Shown: one piece after another, positions 23,701-37,288 of the stretch
Numbering within the stretch: the stretch's first letter is position 1
Layout of the letters: every line of letters starts with the position of its first letter
Origin: Dysidea avara
Lineage: Eukaryota; Porifera; Demospongiae; Dictyoceratida; Dysideidae
Reading direction: 5' to 3'
Length of the DNA stretch: 64,000 bases
Assembly (NCBI RefSeq): GCF_963678975.1
Contig: NC_089275.1
Location: forward strand, 21,575,977-21,639,976
Translations under genes and position numbers: made by a program
Notes under the pieces: generated by a model
The model's input: the letters and a program-made list of their open reading frames with translations, nothing else
The model's database searches: none
What the model was told of the DNA's origin: nothing

Positions 23701-24590
23701 TCTCTCTACAATGTGATTTTTTTGTAACTGACCTCTCTACAGGGTGATTTTTTGCAGCTGACCTCTCTTCAGGGTGATTTGTTTCTAGCTGATCGCTCTA
23801 CAGGGTGATTTGCTTGTAGCTGAACTCCTTACACTGTGTCTAGTTTCTAGCTGATCTCTCTACAGGGTAATTTGTTTGTAGCTGATCACTCTACAAGTTG
23901 ATTTTTGTGTAGCTGATCTTTCTGCAGGTTGATTTGTTTGTAGCCGATCTCTCTACAGGGTAATTTGTTTGTAGTTGAACTCTCTATAAGGTGATTTGTT
24001 TGTAGCTTATCTCTCTGCAGGTTGATTTGTTATAGCTGAACTCTCTACAGGGTGATTGCTTGTAGCTGAACTCCTTACATTGTGTCTAGTTTCTAGCTGA
24101 TGTCTCTACAGGGTGATTTTTTGTAGTTGAACTCTCTACAGAGTTATTTGTTTCTAGCTTATCTCTCAACAGGTTGATTTGTGTGTAACTGATCTCTCTA
24201 CAAGCTGATTTGTATGTAGCTGATCTCTCTGCAGGTTGATTTGTTTCTAGCTGATCTCTCTACAAGTTGATTTGTTTGTTGTTGAACTCTCTGCAAAGTG
24301 TTTTGTTTGTAGCTGATCTCTCTACAGGGTAATTTGTTTGTAGCTGAACTCTCTCCACAGTGACTTGTGTGTAGCTGAATTCTCTAGAGAGTGGCTTAAT
24401 TGTAGCTGAATTCTCTACATGGTACATGACTTGTTTATAGCTGAACTCTCTTCAGTGTGACTTGTAATGTTCTGAATCTCTACAGTGATATATTTGTAGC
24501 TTAACTCTCCACAGCGTGACTTGCTTCTTGCTGAACTGTGTATAAGATTAACTGTTTGCAGCTGAACTCCCTACAGAATAACTTGCAATG
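20751..24590. repeat. 3.8-kb satellite with a 31-bp unit
   Basis: More than 100 head-to-tail variants of a 31-bp unit of the type TGTAGCTGAACTCTCTACAG plus GTGATTTGTT. Subtypes occur in ordered blocks. A CTCCTTACATTGTGTCTAG variant recurs near 22,444, 22,660, 22,846, 22,940, 23,178, 23,417, 23,822 and 24,068, which indicates higher-order repeats of roughly 200-240 bp. Units carry short self-complementary words (CTGTAGAG/CTCTACAG). There is no ORF. Confidence 0.95.
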
Positions 24591-25448
24591 TAATAGCATT
24601 CTATAATGGAGTAAATAAATTACCTGAATGCTCTATTAGGGTGACTGTTCTATTAGAGTATATCGATCTCGCATTTGCTACACGGAGTTGGCTTTCGAAT
24701 CATAACTCAGCGGTATGTAATCCAATTCTTCTATACTACTGCAAGGACTTTTAATGAAGATTATTCCAGCTATACACCGATTTTCAGCTCATTGCTCTAA
24801 GCGGTTTGCCTAGTAGGCGTGAAAACTAATACTTTTTTATTCCTAAAAATCGATCGCGTAATTGTGACAAAGGTTGGGTTTTGTGTCATATCTCCGTGGT
24901 CTTTATCTCGATTCCTTTCAAACCACCAAAAGGCACTCCTACGATGGTTACTCCATCTACATAGCAATTTTCAACTCATTCCATGAAGCGGTTTACCCTG
25001 TAGGCGTGACAACAAATCGATCTTGTTTTACGCGAATAATCGGTCATAACTCCTGAATCATTCATCGGATTTGCAATTTGATGCTAGGATTCGCCTTTGG
25101 ACTCCCCTTCTGTGTGCCAAATGTCAAGGCGATCGGAGTACGCGTTTGCGTTTTATAGCAATTTTTGCAAGTGTGCGAAAAGATGAAGAAGAAAAAAAAC
25201 GAAGAAAATAAAACGAAACTTTGGCCACTCGTATCTCGGAAATGGCTAGAGTGATTTCCTTCAAATTTGGAATGTAGACTCCCCTAGCTAGCGGGCAACT
25301 CTGCAGCAAATGTGGTTTCAATCGGATAAGGTATCACCGAGATACAAAAGTGTGAAAATGACGTTTTCTTTCTTCCTGTCAATATACTCACGGTGTGGCG
25401 CGCCGGCTTCTTGGGCCGCACGACACACTACCGTGTGTCTTGATACAC
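24591..25448. repeat. Unusual CpG-richer segment following the satellite
   Basis: This 0.85-kb stretch differs in composition from its surroundings. It begins at the dispersed motif (GACTGTTCTATTAGAGTATA at 24,641) and ends with GGCGCGCCGGCTTCTTGGGC and a palindrome-like ACACACTACCGTGTGT. It contains two related blocks (GCTCATTGCTCTAAGCGGTT and CTCATTCCATGAAGCGGTTT, each followed by TAGGCGTGA). The short ORFs inside are not recognisable. It is probably the tail of a composite repeat. Confidence 0.6.
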
Positions 25449-25759
25449 AGAGTCATGGACATTATAAACTCATCATTGACTAATTATTAAAATGATGCAA
25501 AACATGTACGTATAACTAAGGCAGGTAGCCTAGTCCTCAGAGAAACAGGACTACAAGAGGAACATGAGCGTAATTATGGCAGGGAAGGCGTAGCCGCGTA
25601 GCTACTTACAAAAATAATGATTACCACAATGTATAACTAAGCAATCCATCTTAGTATGCTTTCCAAGCCAAAGAGTGGGTAGATTTGTAACCACAACCTT
25701 GATAAACGTATATTCACAGAGGTGACATCATAGCTAATGAGTTAGCTAATTCATACATA

Positions 25760-27163
25760 CTACTGTACAATGGAACCTCTCTTATCTGGGCAGTCTGGTA
25801 CATACTACCGTCTAGTCCATATCTCAGAAATATCCATAACTAAGAATGACATGCTGTTATGTTAAAGTAACAGATTTAAATACAAGTAATGTTGTTATTG
25901 CTATCAGTTAGGGCTATGCAGTTTAGTGGGTAGAGGGGGAAGTCACTACATAGCGTTTATGGTCACTCCCTTGGTTGTAAAATGTAAAAATGCATTGTCA
26001 CCTAGCAACCACTTATTAGTAATAGAATAAACAAGCCACCTAACAAGTAAACAGCAATCTTTAGGCTCTGTGCATTCATCTAACCCAAACTTCATTATAT
26101 GCTCAACAGACTACAAGTTACATGACTAATTTGGGATTCAAAAGATGGCCAGTGGTCTGGAATGGTGGAAGGGTGAAATGGAAGGGTGAAATGGAATGAT
26201 AAATTAAATAATTTTGCCTAGTGGTAACCTCTTGTGATTTTACTTAATGTCTAAATTACTGCTGTTTTGTTGTTTTAGAGTGTATCCACATAGGACCGTC
26301 TTGATTAACTGTACACCACACGCCTAGAAAGTCAGAGTCATATCTGATTTATGATATATTACAATAATATCCATGCACATGCAAAAAAAACAATAGCTTG
26401 GCTGTACAAAAAGATGTGAAATAAAAGTAACTGGCAACTGATATAAAGGAGTCAACATCTGGAGAGGCTAAGAAATGAATATTTAATAGTGGCAACTAAC
26501 TATAATTTGCAAACATTATAATTGTTCCTTATTAGCTGTCTTGCTTGTTCCTAATTAATTCTCTTTAACTTTAATTGGCTAGTGGTTTGGCTACATTTTT
26601 CAATAGTCAGTTTAGAAGGAAAAAAGGCGACCACAAATTACTAGCCAATCAGAGTTACAGGAAATTTAATTAGGAATGCAGCAAGACTGCATAAGTCAAT
26701 AATAAAAGACCTAATGTTACAGTATATAGATTTTTGTATTATAGCTAGTTGGTGGCCAGTATTATTAAACATTAATTTGTTAGCCTCACCAGATACAGCT
26801 GCAGCAGCTCCTCTAGTTGCCAGTTATTGCGGTTTTTAGTTCATATCTTTTTGTACAGTCAAGCTGTTTTTTTTTGTTTGTTTTTTTTGCATGGAAATAC
26901 TATGCATATGTAGCTATCATAAATTAGATACTATGACTCTGACTTTTTCTAGGCATGTGGTGTACAGTTAATCGAGACCATCCTACACTAAATGTGGATA
27001 CACTCCAAATACGTAACAAGACAGCAACAATATAGATATTAAAATAGAACGGTCTTTACAAGGAGGTGGTCTTATAATAAGGTAACCACTATGTGAAATT
27101 GTTTACTTTACTGTTCCATTGTACCGAGGTGCCCAGATAATAGAGGTCTGAGGTTCCACTGTA
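25760..27163. mobile_element. 1.4-kb foldback with pogo-like ends and nested inverted repeats
   Basis: The outer ends are TACTGTACAATGGAACCTC (25,760) and, inverted, TACAGTGGAACCTCAGACC (27,163). Longer inner arms, 26,250-26,360 and 26,925-27,035, share GAGTGTATCCACAT and TTAACTGTACACCACA. A further pair (CAATAGCTTGGCTGTACAAA at 26,391 and its inverse near 26,865) forms the core. There is no transposase ORF, so it is non-autonomous. Confidence 0.7.
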
Positions 27164-27172
27164 ACTACAGTT

Positions 27173-27403
27173 AAAAAAGAAGAGTAATAATCACTCTAAA
27201 GATTCTGAGTTCCCAGTGTAGGGAGGATTTAACACCCCTGGAGAGTAACCATCACTCTGAAGAGAATAACCATTGCTCTGAAGAGTAAGTGACACCACCT
27301 TCAGAGCATGTGTTACTCCTTTAGAGTAATGGTTACTCTCCAGGGGTGTTAAATCCTCCCTATTAACTATGGGAACTCTTTAAGAGTTGTGCATTTAACA
27401 GTG
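27173..27403. mobile_element. Foldback element ending in CACTGTTAAA-type termini
   Basis: The arms share GGGAGGATTTAACACCCCTG and GAGAGTAACCAT in inverted order. The terminus TTTAACAGTGTAC resembles the ends of the element at 39,586-40,176 and a remnant near 60,755. Confidence 0.7.
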
Positions 27404-27726
27404 TACTAGAACAAAGGAGCATTATACATACGTAGTACTGTAAAATGTAATGGTAGCTATAGCTATGCACAAGATCTCTGATTAAACATCCAAGGGAAGT
27501 AGCCATGTACCCAACACCTTGACTATATATAGACTTGTTTATGTGCAACTACACTGTTTTAATAGCACATACAGTTAAATTAGTGGGTGTAGTATGGGAC
27601 TCTGTACTTCATAACTAGGCTTCAATTAAGCGATCCTTTCAATAGAAGATTTGTACACAGGTACATTTTCTGTGGTACTAATAAAATTAGCGGCGCGTAG
27701 CTATATTTGGAAGTGTTCAGATTGAA

Positions 27727-27734
27727 TCACGTGA
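27727..27734. promoter_or_regulatory. Palindromic E-box TCACGTGA upstream of glypican B
   Basis: TCACGTGA ends 49 bases before the proposed start codon of glypican B. The same octamer lies 92 bases before glypican C. A third copy near 60,810 is not linked to a glypican. Confidence 0.4.
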
Positions 27735-27783
27735 CACATAGGAAACAACAATATTGGCTATAGCCCCGAGTTCAGCACATTTT

Positions 27784-30700
27784 ATGTTGCAGAAGTATTC
27801 CATGTTGCAGTTGCTTGTTTTAGTTTCCTTATCGGCTGGTGCATTTTGCGCGGTCACTTCCCAGGACTGCGATGATACTGGTGCACGCCTCTCCGCGGTC
27901 TCCCCACTTATTGCTAGTTTATTTTATCTGCAAGACGGTAAGCTGCTTAAATATGGTTATACATACGTATACCTATGTACATGTGCTACTTCTAGGCTAG
28001 CTACGGTAGCTAGGACTTTCGAGCCTATTTGCTAGCAACTTGATTGACTCGATCTACATGTACGATGATGAGAGACGTCTTATTTTGTTAAAACACAACA
28101 TAAGTACTTACAGGGGTCTAGACTCAGGGGTACCATGCACTCAGTGATACCCACAGGGTGGTCAAGTAAGGAGCCCTGGCAAGACTTGCACTATTTGAGT
28201 ACAATACAAAAATAATTATAGCATGCAGAAAATTAGGCCAACCAATAGATTCTAGCCCCTAAATTCAAAAAAATCCTGTATGAGCAGGAGACTGCAATGC
28301 AAGCAGCCTGCTCAAACAGGGATCTTAGTAGTCTTCGTCACTTCACAAGCATTGACCACTTTGTCAACTGATTATGTATGACATAAAATGGCCTAAACTA
28401 GCTATAGGAAACAAAACTACGTACTGGCACCAGTATGTAGCTATTAGGTAGCTATACACTGTAGAGTGACATGATTATTAAAAAATAGATTAAAACAGTG
28501 CAGTTAAACTGCATGTTATTCCATACATAGCAACAGTTCACGGCTACTTTTTGTTGATCTTTAAAAGATTGTTTTATTTTTGGTCGTACGCAGGCTCTTC
28601 TCTGACAAAATGTGTTGTAAATGGTCCGCAATGCTGCCGACAAGATGTCATCAACCTGATAAGTCATTCATTAATTTCGGCTGTTCACAACAGTTCAGCA
28701 AGTTTTACTGTCAGTGGGTTTGCTGATGCACAGGAAGCAGTTGATAAGCTGAGGAATGAAACCAATGGTAGGTACAGCTAGAGTACTTTCTGAGTGAACT
28801 TATCTGTATCTGTAGCAATACTGATCGACATAACAGTGAACAATATAAGGCCTCTTCTACTCAGCGCTGTACCATCACCAACAACAGATTTCATTAATGC
28901 AGTCAATGTGGCAATGGTGGAATTTACTAATGCTCTAACTGGTAGCAGAGTGGATCTTAAAAGCACCATTTCTAAATACTTTAGAGCTGTGGCAACATAT
29001 TATTTGGACAAGGCACTAAGTTCTTTCTCTCTGTTTGGATTCAGAATAACAATAAGACTTAGTAGCTACCAGAAAAACTGTGCGATTCAAGCGATATTCA
29101 ACCAAATATATACCTACACAGATGGTGCTGCTGAGATGGTAGACTTGCTTCAGAACACTGCAACTGCAATAGCAGTCATAAAACAGGTGCAGTTTAATTG
29201 CAATAAGTATGCTACTGTATTATGTATATCATCATAATCATGATTTATCAATACAAATCTGCTTTTGTAGCTACCTCCACAGTTTGACAAACTCATTGCT
29301 AATGTCAAGTCATTTAGATTCTCAGAAACATGTCTAGAAGTCTTTATAACAAATTTGTTGTGTCCATTTTGTGTTAATCAACCATGGATGTGTCCAGGGC
29401 GTTGTAATGAGATATTAGTCGGTTGTCTTTCTCCTCTCAATCAAGCGATTATGCAACTGGATACTTCTGTCAGACTGATACTGTGTAAGGAAATAGTATT
29501 AATTTTTTGATGTAGCTACTGTAATGTTTCATTAGTGTATACTTTTGCAGTACTGTAAATTGGATTATTTTATTATGACATAAATTTTTCCAGTAACTTT
29601 GTAAGTGTATTGTACGTAAGTGTGTAAAAGCTTTTGTGACTTGGATTCCATAATAAAGACATGTACATTTACAATTATATAGCTTGGAATATATAGAGGT
29701 ACATGCTTAACATTTAACTGCATGTTATATATTTCTACACATGCTGGCAAACATAATCAACTAATGTATTGTCTGAAATTGTAGCAATAGTAAAGAGTCT
29801 GGCTGGATCTCCTGGCAAAGTTACCGATCATGTTAATCTGAATCGTATACCAATTTTGTATAATAAGATGGTAGCATCACTGAAAGACTTTGATTTTGTA
29901 AACACTGATTTTATTAAACAGGTACATAATATGCAAACTTGCAGTTGTTGTATCTTGACAACACATGTACTCTGGTATGGTCATGTGGTGTTATATAGTA
30001 ATGCAATTATTTATATATGAAAAACTTTTTTTGAACTCCCAACAAACATACCTGCAGTTGCATGCTGCTGTTTAACTTATCTGTATACTTGAACATTCCA
30101 TACCTAATGACTCCATGTATTCACAAGCTTTAAGCTTTTTCATAGGTCCCTAGTGGGATAGTATTCCATACCTAATGAAATTGTTCTTTAAAGTATATAT
30201 TATGCACGTACATTAATTGTAACCGGTAGAAAACTATTTTGTGCAGTAAATAACAAGGTTCACTGTCATTGTTGTTGTTTAGCTTCTCACTACATGTGGA
30301 GTAAGCATTCCTACTCCCCCACCAATAAGACTACCATCATGGCTTGGTAGAAGAGACCTAGATGATTATGCCAAGGAGCATAAACGTGCACTAAACATCC
30401 CCAATGTTCAAATTGACCAGTCACTATTTGGAACACTAGAAAGAGACTTTGGTTCACTGGGGAGTGATGAAATATCAAGTGGTAAGTAACTATACATATC
30501 ACGCACTCTATCTTTTTGTCTTTTTTCCAGCAATGCAGAAATTTTGTAGCCCAGAGTTTAGTGTACCAGTGTCAGGATTTGACTTCAAAATAACTGCAGA
30601 AAATGGAATGTGTTCTTATGGACTTGGAAATGTTGGGACATACAACAGCACATTCACTCAGAGGGATGTAGTGGACCAAGCATATGACAATCCTGCTGGT

Positions 30701-31234
30701 TACTACAACTACACTGAACTGATCAATCAAGCCAAGAATCAAACTTATGTAATAACCGACTTGTTTAGTAACACTGACATTCCAAAATCAGTATTCTCTG
30801 TGTTTCTGCCTAATGAAGGATTTCCTACCAATGACTTTTTGTCTGCACCCCCTCCAGTTAATCCTAATCCAGTTATTACGACATCATCCACTGTATATTC
30901 ATCAAGTTCAATTTCATTAACATCTGTCATGGGTCCAGTTCAGACTAGTCTCATTGCCACCCAACCAGCCTCAACCATCATCCATTCGATTATTCCCAGT
31001 CCAAACATATCCAGATTAACTGAGCTGGTTTCAGAAGTACCTGTGACAAGATTGACCGAGCCAATGTCATCTCCTGTGGTCACCCAAATCCTAGCAAATC
31101 CTTCAATCGTAGTTGCTACAACTCCAACTAATGAACTGCAAATTCAACCTGGAAGTAGTTCAGCAGTGACATCATCACATTTTGTGTTTTATACAATAGT
31201 ATACAGCATAGCCGTGTTGTTGTCATCATTGTAG
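27784..31234 (+). CDS. Glypican-like protein, copy B (complete, GPI-anchored type)
   Basis: Seven exons: 27,784-27,937; 28,594-28,767; 28,816-29,186; 29,271-29,484; 29,785-29,921; 30,283-30,481; 30,531-31,234. They join in frame to 650 residues. The start gives a signal peptide (MLQKYSMLQLLVLVSLSAG); an inner ATG at 27,802 is also possible. Marks: DC ... KCVVNGPQCC (residues about 25-65); QKNCAIQ (about 208); ETCLEVF, LLCPFC and CPGRCNEILVGCLSPLNQ (about 245-290); LNRIPILYNKM; TTCGVS; dibasic sites GRRD and EHKRA; NGMCSYG and DQAYDNPAGYYNYTEL. From DC onward there are 14 cysteines, as in glypicans. A Ser/Thr/Pro linker (about residues 520-630) leads to the hydrophobic end FVFYTIVYSIAVLLSSL, as expected for GPI attachment. 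The linker has no Ser-Gly pair for heparan sulfate. Location at the outer cell surface is inferred. Confidence 0.88.
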
Positions 31235-31425
31235 TGTGGACACGTTTACATGAACTTGACTCCAAACAACCACACTTTGTGTACTGTAATTTGTAGATGC
31301 AGACAACTACTATAGAATTTTTTTCCTTCAATTATGTACTTGCATACATGTTTGCATTGAAGCATTTGAATTATTAGCACTTCATCATTATCATCCTTAT
31401 GCACTATGGCACCATGGGGAGTCAA

Positions 31426-31447
31426 ATATATATATATATATATATAC
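31426..31447. repeat. (TA)n microsatellite
   Basis: About 11 TA units in the region downstream of glypican B. Confidence 0.9.
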
Positions 31448-31542
31448 TAAAACCCTATCAGAAAATCTTGAAGACCACGGCCAGTGGAGATGTTTTATCC
31501 TCAAAAGGTGATCATGATACTCCAAGCAAAGAATTTTATGCT

Positions 31543-31548
31543 AATAAA
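31543..31548 (+). promoter_or_regulatory. Possible polyadenylation signal of glypican B
   Basis: AATAAA about 310 bases after the stop codon. No other candidate is evident between. Confidence 0.35.
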
Positions 31549-32941
31549 AGTAGTCACACATTCAGCATTGGATCCAGAACTTTCTGCATTCAACCAATAC
31601 TTAAACAGCAGTTAATGCTTTGATCACAAAATAATGCAAAGTGTTACTCTGTGTACATAAATACATATGAAACTGTAAGTGATTATTAAGAAAAGATGAC
31701 GTTGATTGGTCAATTTTATTTACTGTATATAGACTACACCACAAATGATTTAATTCACTGATATCAATGGTCAACTATTTACAAGTTGCACCACATGCAG
31801 CCTATAGAGACATGCTGTTATGTAGCAGGGCCCCATTGCTGTTTGTATGTGTACGTATATGAAGTATGCATTGATATTCTTATGGAATTTTCACAGTTTT
31901 TATATATACTTAGGAGTAGACAGCTGCAAAAGAAGAAAGATGATTAAAGCAGATGACTTACATATAGCATTTAAGTCACCACATAATGACTGTACAGCGT
32001 TCTTCTCTAGAGATGGTAGAGTTCAACAAGACTCTAGAGTACAGTAACTTTACTATTCCATTAGGGACATTTAAATAAATATCATTGATGCATATCTTGA
32101 GTCACTGGTATGCAAAGCTGTCTTAGCTGTGTGTGTGTGTGTGTGCGTGTGTGCTTGCGTGTGTGTGTGTGATTAAAGATATCGATGCACAGTACTGCAT
32201 GCATGGGTTCACACTGAGGTTAGCTATGCAGTACAGCTACAGTAAAGTGCTTCATTTGATTGATTAATTATGTTTTTTTTTAATTTATGAAGCACTTCAA
32301 ATTGGCATAGCTAGCTACAATGTCACATGATACAAGTAAGACATAACACAACTTACAAAAATACACACACGCACAAGAAGTATTACAGCGCAGAGAAATG
32401 ATAAGCTTTAGTCACGCATGATCTTTAATCTTATTTGTTAGCTATACACATACTGTATATAGGTAGCTTTGTGTCTGAAAGAAGTACATGGCAAGGATTA
32501 ATTACTCAATTATTGTATGTTGCACACACTTTTTGATACTGAATTGGATGCTCTGGAGGATTATCTCATCCATAATCATAATGACAGTGGTAAAAAGAAG
32601 CATGGCTAGTTGTGAAAAAAATAGTCATTTGGCTCACTAAGATGCATGGTTGACCTATACATTGTGCATACAGCTAGTATAGCTAACTGACTTGGGTTGA
32701 AAAGCCGTATTACTCTTAGTGTAGCTATTACAAAAGTGTACGAGCTATATGCTATATAATGTTCAGCATAGCAATTTAGAAAGTAACTATCTATTGTTAA
32801 ATGCAATTGACAATCACTTTATCCATCAATCTAATGTGCTATGTATATAGCTAGTTTAGCAATGCTTAATTCACGTATTGGAACTTAAGTGCGTGTTGTC
32901 GGGATATTTTTGTTACGTCAGTTTGCATAGAATAAACTTAC
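31549..32941. other. Intergenic spacer between glypicans B and C
   Basis: No gene is supported. It contains a (GT)n-rich tract (32,128-32,171). The 66-codon ORF at 31,847-32,047 has no recognisable motif. Confidence 0.6.
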
Positions 32942-32991
32942 TCACGTGATCCTGTACGAGAGAATGTTTCTCGAAATCTACGTATTATAAA
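32942..32991 (+). promoter_or_regulatory. Putative core promoter of glypican C (E-box plus TATA)
   Basis: TCACGTGA at 32,942-32,949 is followed by TATAAA at 32,986-32,991, 50 bases before the start codon. The start sits in a strong GCCACCATG context at 33,042. Confidence 0.45.
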
Positions 32992-33041
32992 CTGTCAAAA
33001 TTTTAGATTCTAGCTCAGAATCCAACTGAACCGTTGCCACC

Positions 33042-33391
33042 ATGTTACTGCCATTCTTGCTCATTGCAGTATCGTCCTTACTGACCACAGCGTCGTGCAC
33101 AGTGACCCCTGAAGACTGTGAAAGCGTGGCCGAAAGGTTCACCATACCGCGCAATTTCCGCCAAATTTTTGAGATTCAAGATGGTGAGTTTAGCTCCTGG
33201 GTGCAAGATTAACATTACATACATGACTGAATAGTGATATTGTGATGTCATAGATTCTCTACTCCCCATGTGTTTGATGTGTGAAATTCTTGAAATACTT
33301 AAGGGGGACTGACGTTAATTAGCTAGTACTGTATGCTGTATATGCTAGCTGCTTTCAGGCAGGACTTTCATATCATTGCCGTGGAATGTAG

Positions 33392-33471
<80 letters not shown>

Positions 33472-36400
33472 TGTGTGTCTGTGTGTCTGTGTGTGTGTGT
33501 GTGTGTCTGTGTGTGTCTGTGTGTGTGTGTGTGTCTGTGTGTGTGTGTGTGTGACATTAAGGCTGCAGCATATATTAAGTTGCTGTCAGAATTTCAGTGT
33601 TGGTCACTGTAAAGCTCTAATAATAAAAAATAACAGTGTGGTTTATACTGTTACTTGCTGAAGTTAACCACAGAAGCCTTGTGAACAGAAGATTTGCAAT
33701 TTAACATGTTGCTTTGGTCCTATCGACACTTTTATAAACTCACTGTTTCAAAGTGTGGGATAGAAACGTACATACCAGCTGAAACATGTATGGGCCTACA
33801 TGGTATAAGCCATGATACCCTACTCTTACAGTATTTCACTACACAATACCTTACTTGTGTTTTATACAGTACCAGTAAATTCAATAGTATCAGGACTACT
33901 TCTACATCAGTGTGTTTAGAGTGTTTGCTTGGAATAAGTTTCTCTTTATAAGCAATAATGCAGCAGCTTTACTTTTCTAGTTGAGTTCTATTAAAAACTT
34001 ATATAGTTCTTTAATTAGCAGAAGAATTAGAGTGGAAGTTTATAGTGTATTGAATGTAATAGCTTACTCAGTGCTATACAGGTGTATGGTAGTGCATCAC
34101 ATTTTGCTAGGCTGTTGCCATCCTATATAACATGATATGTAGTTGTGACTCCCTCTTTTTTAATTAAGTACAACCCTCTACTGACATGTATGCATGTCAA
34201 TACCGGTATAACTCTACCAGTATAACTACATTGTACCACTGCACTTGTTACCGCAACAACATTTTTAGGACAGTTGGCAATAATGACATGATGGTGCTAC
34301 CTCTGATGCTGTTCACTTCGGAATATCTAGCCAACTGTATAGTGTATTCTTAAAATAAGTGAAAATTATTTAAATTTTGTTGATGCTTTTTGTATTAATA
34401 CAAGTTTATTATGGCTTATCATGTAGTAGTTATGTATGCGTACAGTTCTGCTGTGACATATCTTGGATGATGACACTGCTCCAATGGTTATCACTGGTTA
34501 TCAATAGCTGAGTGTAAGGATTCTATCCCAATAGCATTCCTCATTTACACTACAGTTAACTGCGTTGATATTCATTCACACATAGCAGGCTACATAACTA
34601 TCAGACACATGGCTCTCCTTAGCTAACAGAAACAGATGAAAGCTCCATACTATTATTTCAAGTTGTGTCTGATAATATATGCATCCAACACACACACACA
34701 CACACACACACATACATACGTAACTTCGTTTATTATGTAAAACTCACACACATAAAATATTGCATGTACATGGTTGCATAATATGCAATAAATATATATA
34801 TTAGGTTCTTCACTGTCTACTTGCCCTATCAATGGACAGCAATGCTGTAGTCCACTACTCATTCAACTATTTACTAGATCAATTGATTCTTTTATTAACA
34901 CTGACACATTTGGGTTTGCAGCCAGTGGGTTAGCCAATGCCGAAGATGCTGTTGATCAGTTGAGAAATGAGACAGATGGTGAGTGTTGTTTGTTATACGT
35001 AATCGGGTCTGCGACAAAGGGTCTTGCAGCCTTTCCAAATTCTCAACTTTGACTAATCATATCTCCTTAAGCTTTTATTTAACCTATCACTTTCATATTA
35101 CAGCAAACAATAGTGGTATGTTAGGGGTACATTGTGACCAAAGTACCATATTCACAAGGTAAGATATGGGTTGCCAAATACATGCAATTGGAAAGGCTGT
35201 AAGATCCCTTTTCGCAGACATGTTTAGCGCAATGGTATACATACATTATGGCATAGAAGATATTTTGTATTTTATGATTTAAATCTTTAGCTGGCTATGT
35301 ACCAGTCAATCAGCCTGTGATAATAAACTGGTTAGTATTAATTCCATTCATCCTCATTGCTCAAAATATTTTGTAAGTCTGCATGGTGCCCACATTGTTG
35401 TGGAGAGTGAGCATGAGATAGCTAAGTTGGTTAGACTATATCTTTAAGTAGACATTTATACAAACAACACTTGTCAACTACAAATTTTAGCTGTGATAAT
35501 AACCCATGGAATGTATATAGATAAATCATAGTGTATCATACACTGCCTTGCCTTTCTATACTGGTAGAACAAACTTTTAGAGTAGCTACATACTTGTTGA
35601 GTGTTGAAGATAGGTTAAGCTTCAGCAATATTTGTTGCAGTTGTTATGTACTTTAATTGGTTGGTAAGTGTATCTCACATTTATTGGGATGCAGTCATGG
35701 ACTTGTTGTTTGTATAAGCCAATAATTGCATGTGTGCTACATGAAATAAACCTCATTAGTGTTGATCTGCTGTACACATTGAACCACATGGGAGAGTACA
35801 GGGTGTTACAGTATACAATGGCCCACAATGGTTTCTGCTTGCATTACATGCAGTTAGCTACCTAATATGGACACACTTGTAACTGCAATTATTAATGAAA
35901 TTAAGATTTATATACTTAATCAAGACTTAGTCAAAAGATAATTGATTTGATAAGGTAAATCATGGTTACTATTTACCTTACAGCAAACTAAATATGTGGT
36001 AGAAAAGTGTATTTTTCTGTGAATGTGGTAAACAAATCACAACATCACTCTGTTGGCTGTAAATGCAAGTTTGAGGATTGCAAATCTTAGTGGTTATAAC
36101 CTAGATAGTTTACATCATGAAGCTTATGATCTAGCATGCACCATTGAAATGATGTTCTTTGTTTTATCTCTCCTTGTATGTACAACGAAATATAAGCCAG
36201 GTGAGTTAGCTTAACAGAATGGTCCAATATTTGTCTATAAGCTTGTGACAAAAGCAGTGCCTGTATCAGGCCTGGCATGTACACTTGTAGAAGATATAAT
36301 ATTCTGTTTGCAATGAAGTATTATAGCAACATTGCCACTTAACTGTAAATGAAGTTATAAATGCATATTACATTTTGCATGTGTCAAGGAGCACATCACG

Positions 36401-37252
36401 TTTAATATATACATGCACAAAAAGAATGTTTTTACCCATTGCTTTGGTTAGGAGTATGTATGTATGTGCTTGCACTTGCATTTACCAATCATATAGTGTA
36501 TATATATAGGTACTGGTATTAAACTATGTACCATGAGGGCGATGAGGCGTTGTGAGTATTTACAGACTCAGCACTTGACCTAACCCATCCTAATGGCAGT
36601 TTTATACTAACTGACAAATTACATAATTTATGTGACTGGATTTTGGAACAATGATCTAAATCGTACATTAGAAGTTTCAAAGAATTCAAGTCAGCATAAC
36701 TTTCCAAGGACTGCAAGCACACATGAAATTTACACAATAGATGCATCAATTTATTACCTTTCAGGCCACTTCCAGTACTTGTAACTGCTTGTAGAGTCTC
36801 CCACCAAATACGATAGAAAATCTGAGCAGTTGAACAAGTAAAGTAGTATCACCAGTGCTCATAAAGGGGTGGGGGGTGGTGGGATGGGCAAGAGATAGAC
36901 TTCAAAATGGAGGCAGACCACGATTGGAGTCCAGACACACAATTACAAGGCTGTGCTGGCTTCTTAGTGGCTGATATGTAGCAAGATCAACAGAACAAAC
37001 ATCTGGTCAACATTGTCAGGCCATCCACCAGTAAACCACTGACTCTTGCCAAGCCAGGCCCTCCACAAGGTCAGAAACCACCATTCGAGCTCTCCACACC
37101 ACCTAGAAAAGATGTCTGTTAAAACCAGCCTCAAGTAGTTTGAATAGTACTGAGGATCAAAACTATAGTAGTATGATAGTGTAGCTATCCACTGGTGGTG
37201 TTAGTTTGATTTTGCCTGACGTGCAATTTGGATCGGTTTTGTAAAATCTGGT

Positions 37253-37288
<36 letters not shown>

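Noticed and set aside
20209-25448. CRISPR array as explanation for the regular repeats
   Set aside because: Units are contiguous 31-bp variants without unique spacers, in eukaryotic intron-bearing DNA.
33333-33661. Several Cys/Val ORFs
   Set aside because: Translations of the (GT)n microsatellite.
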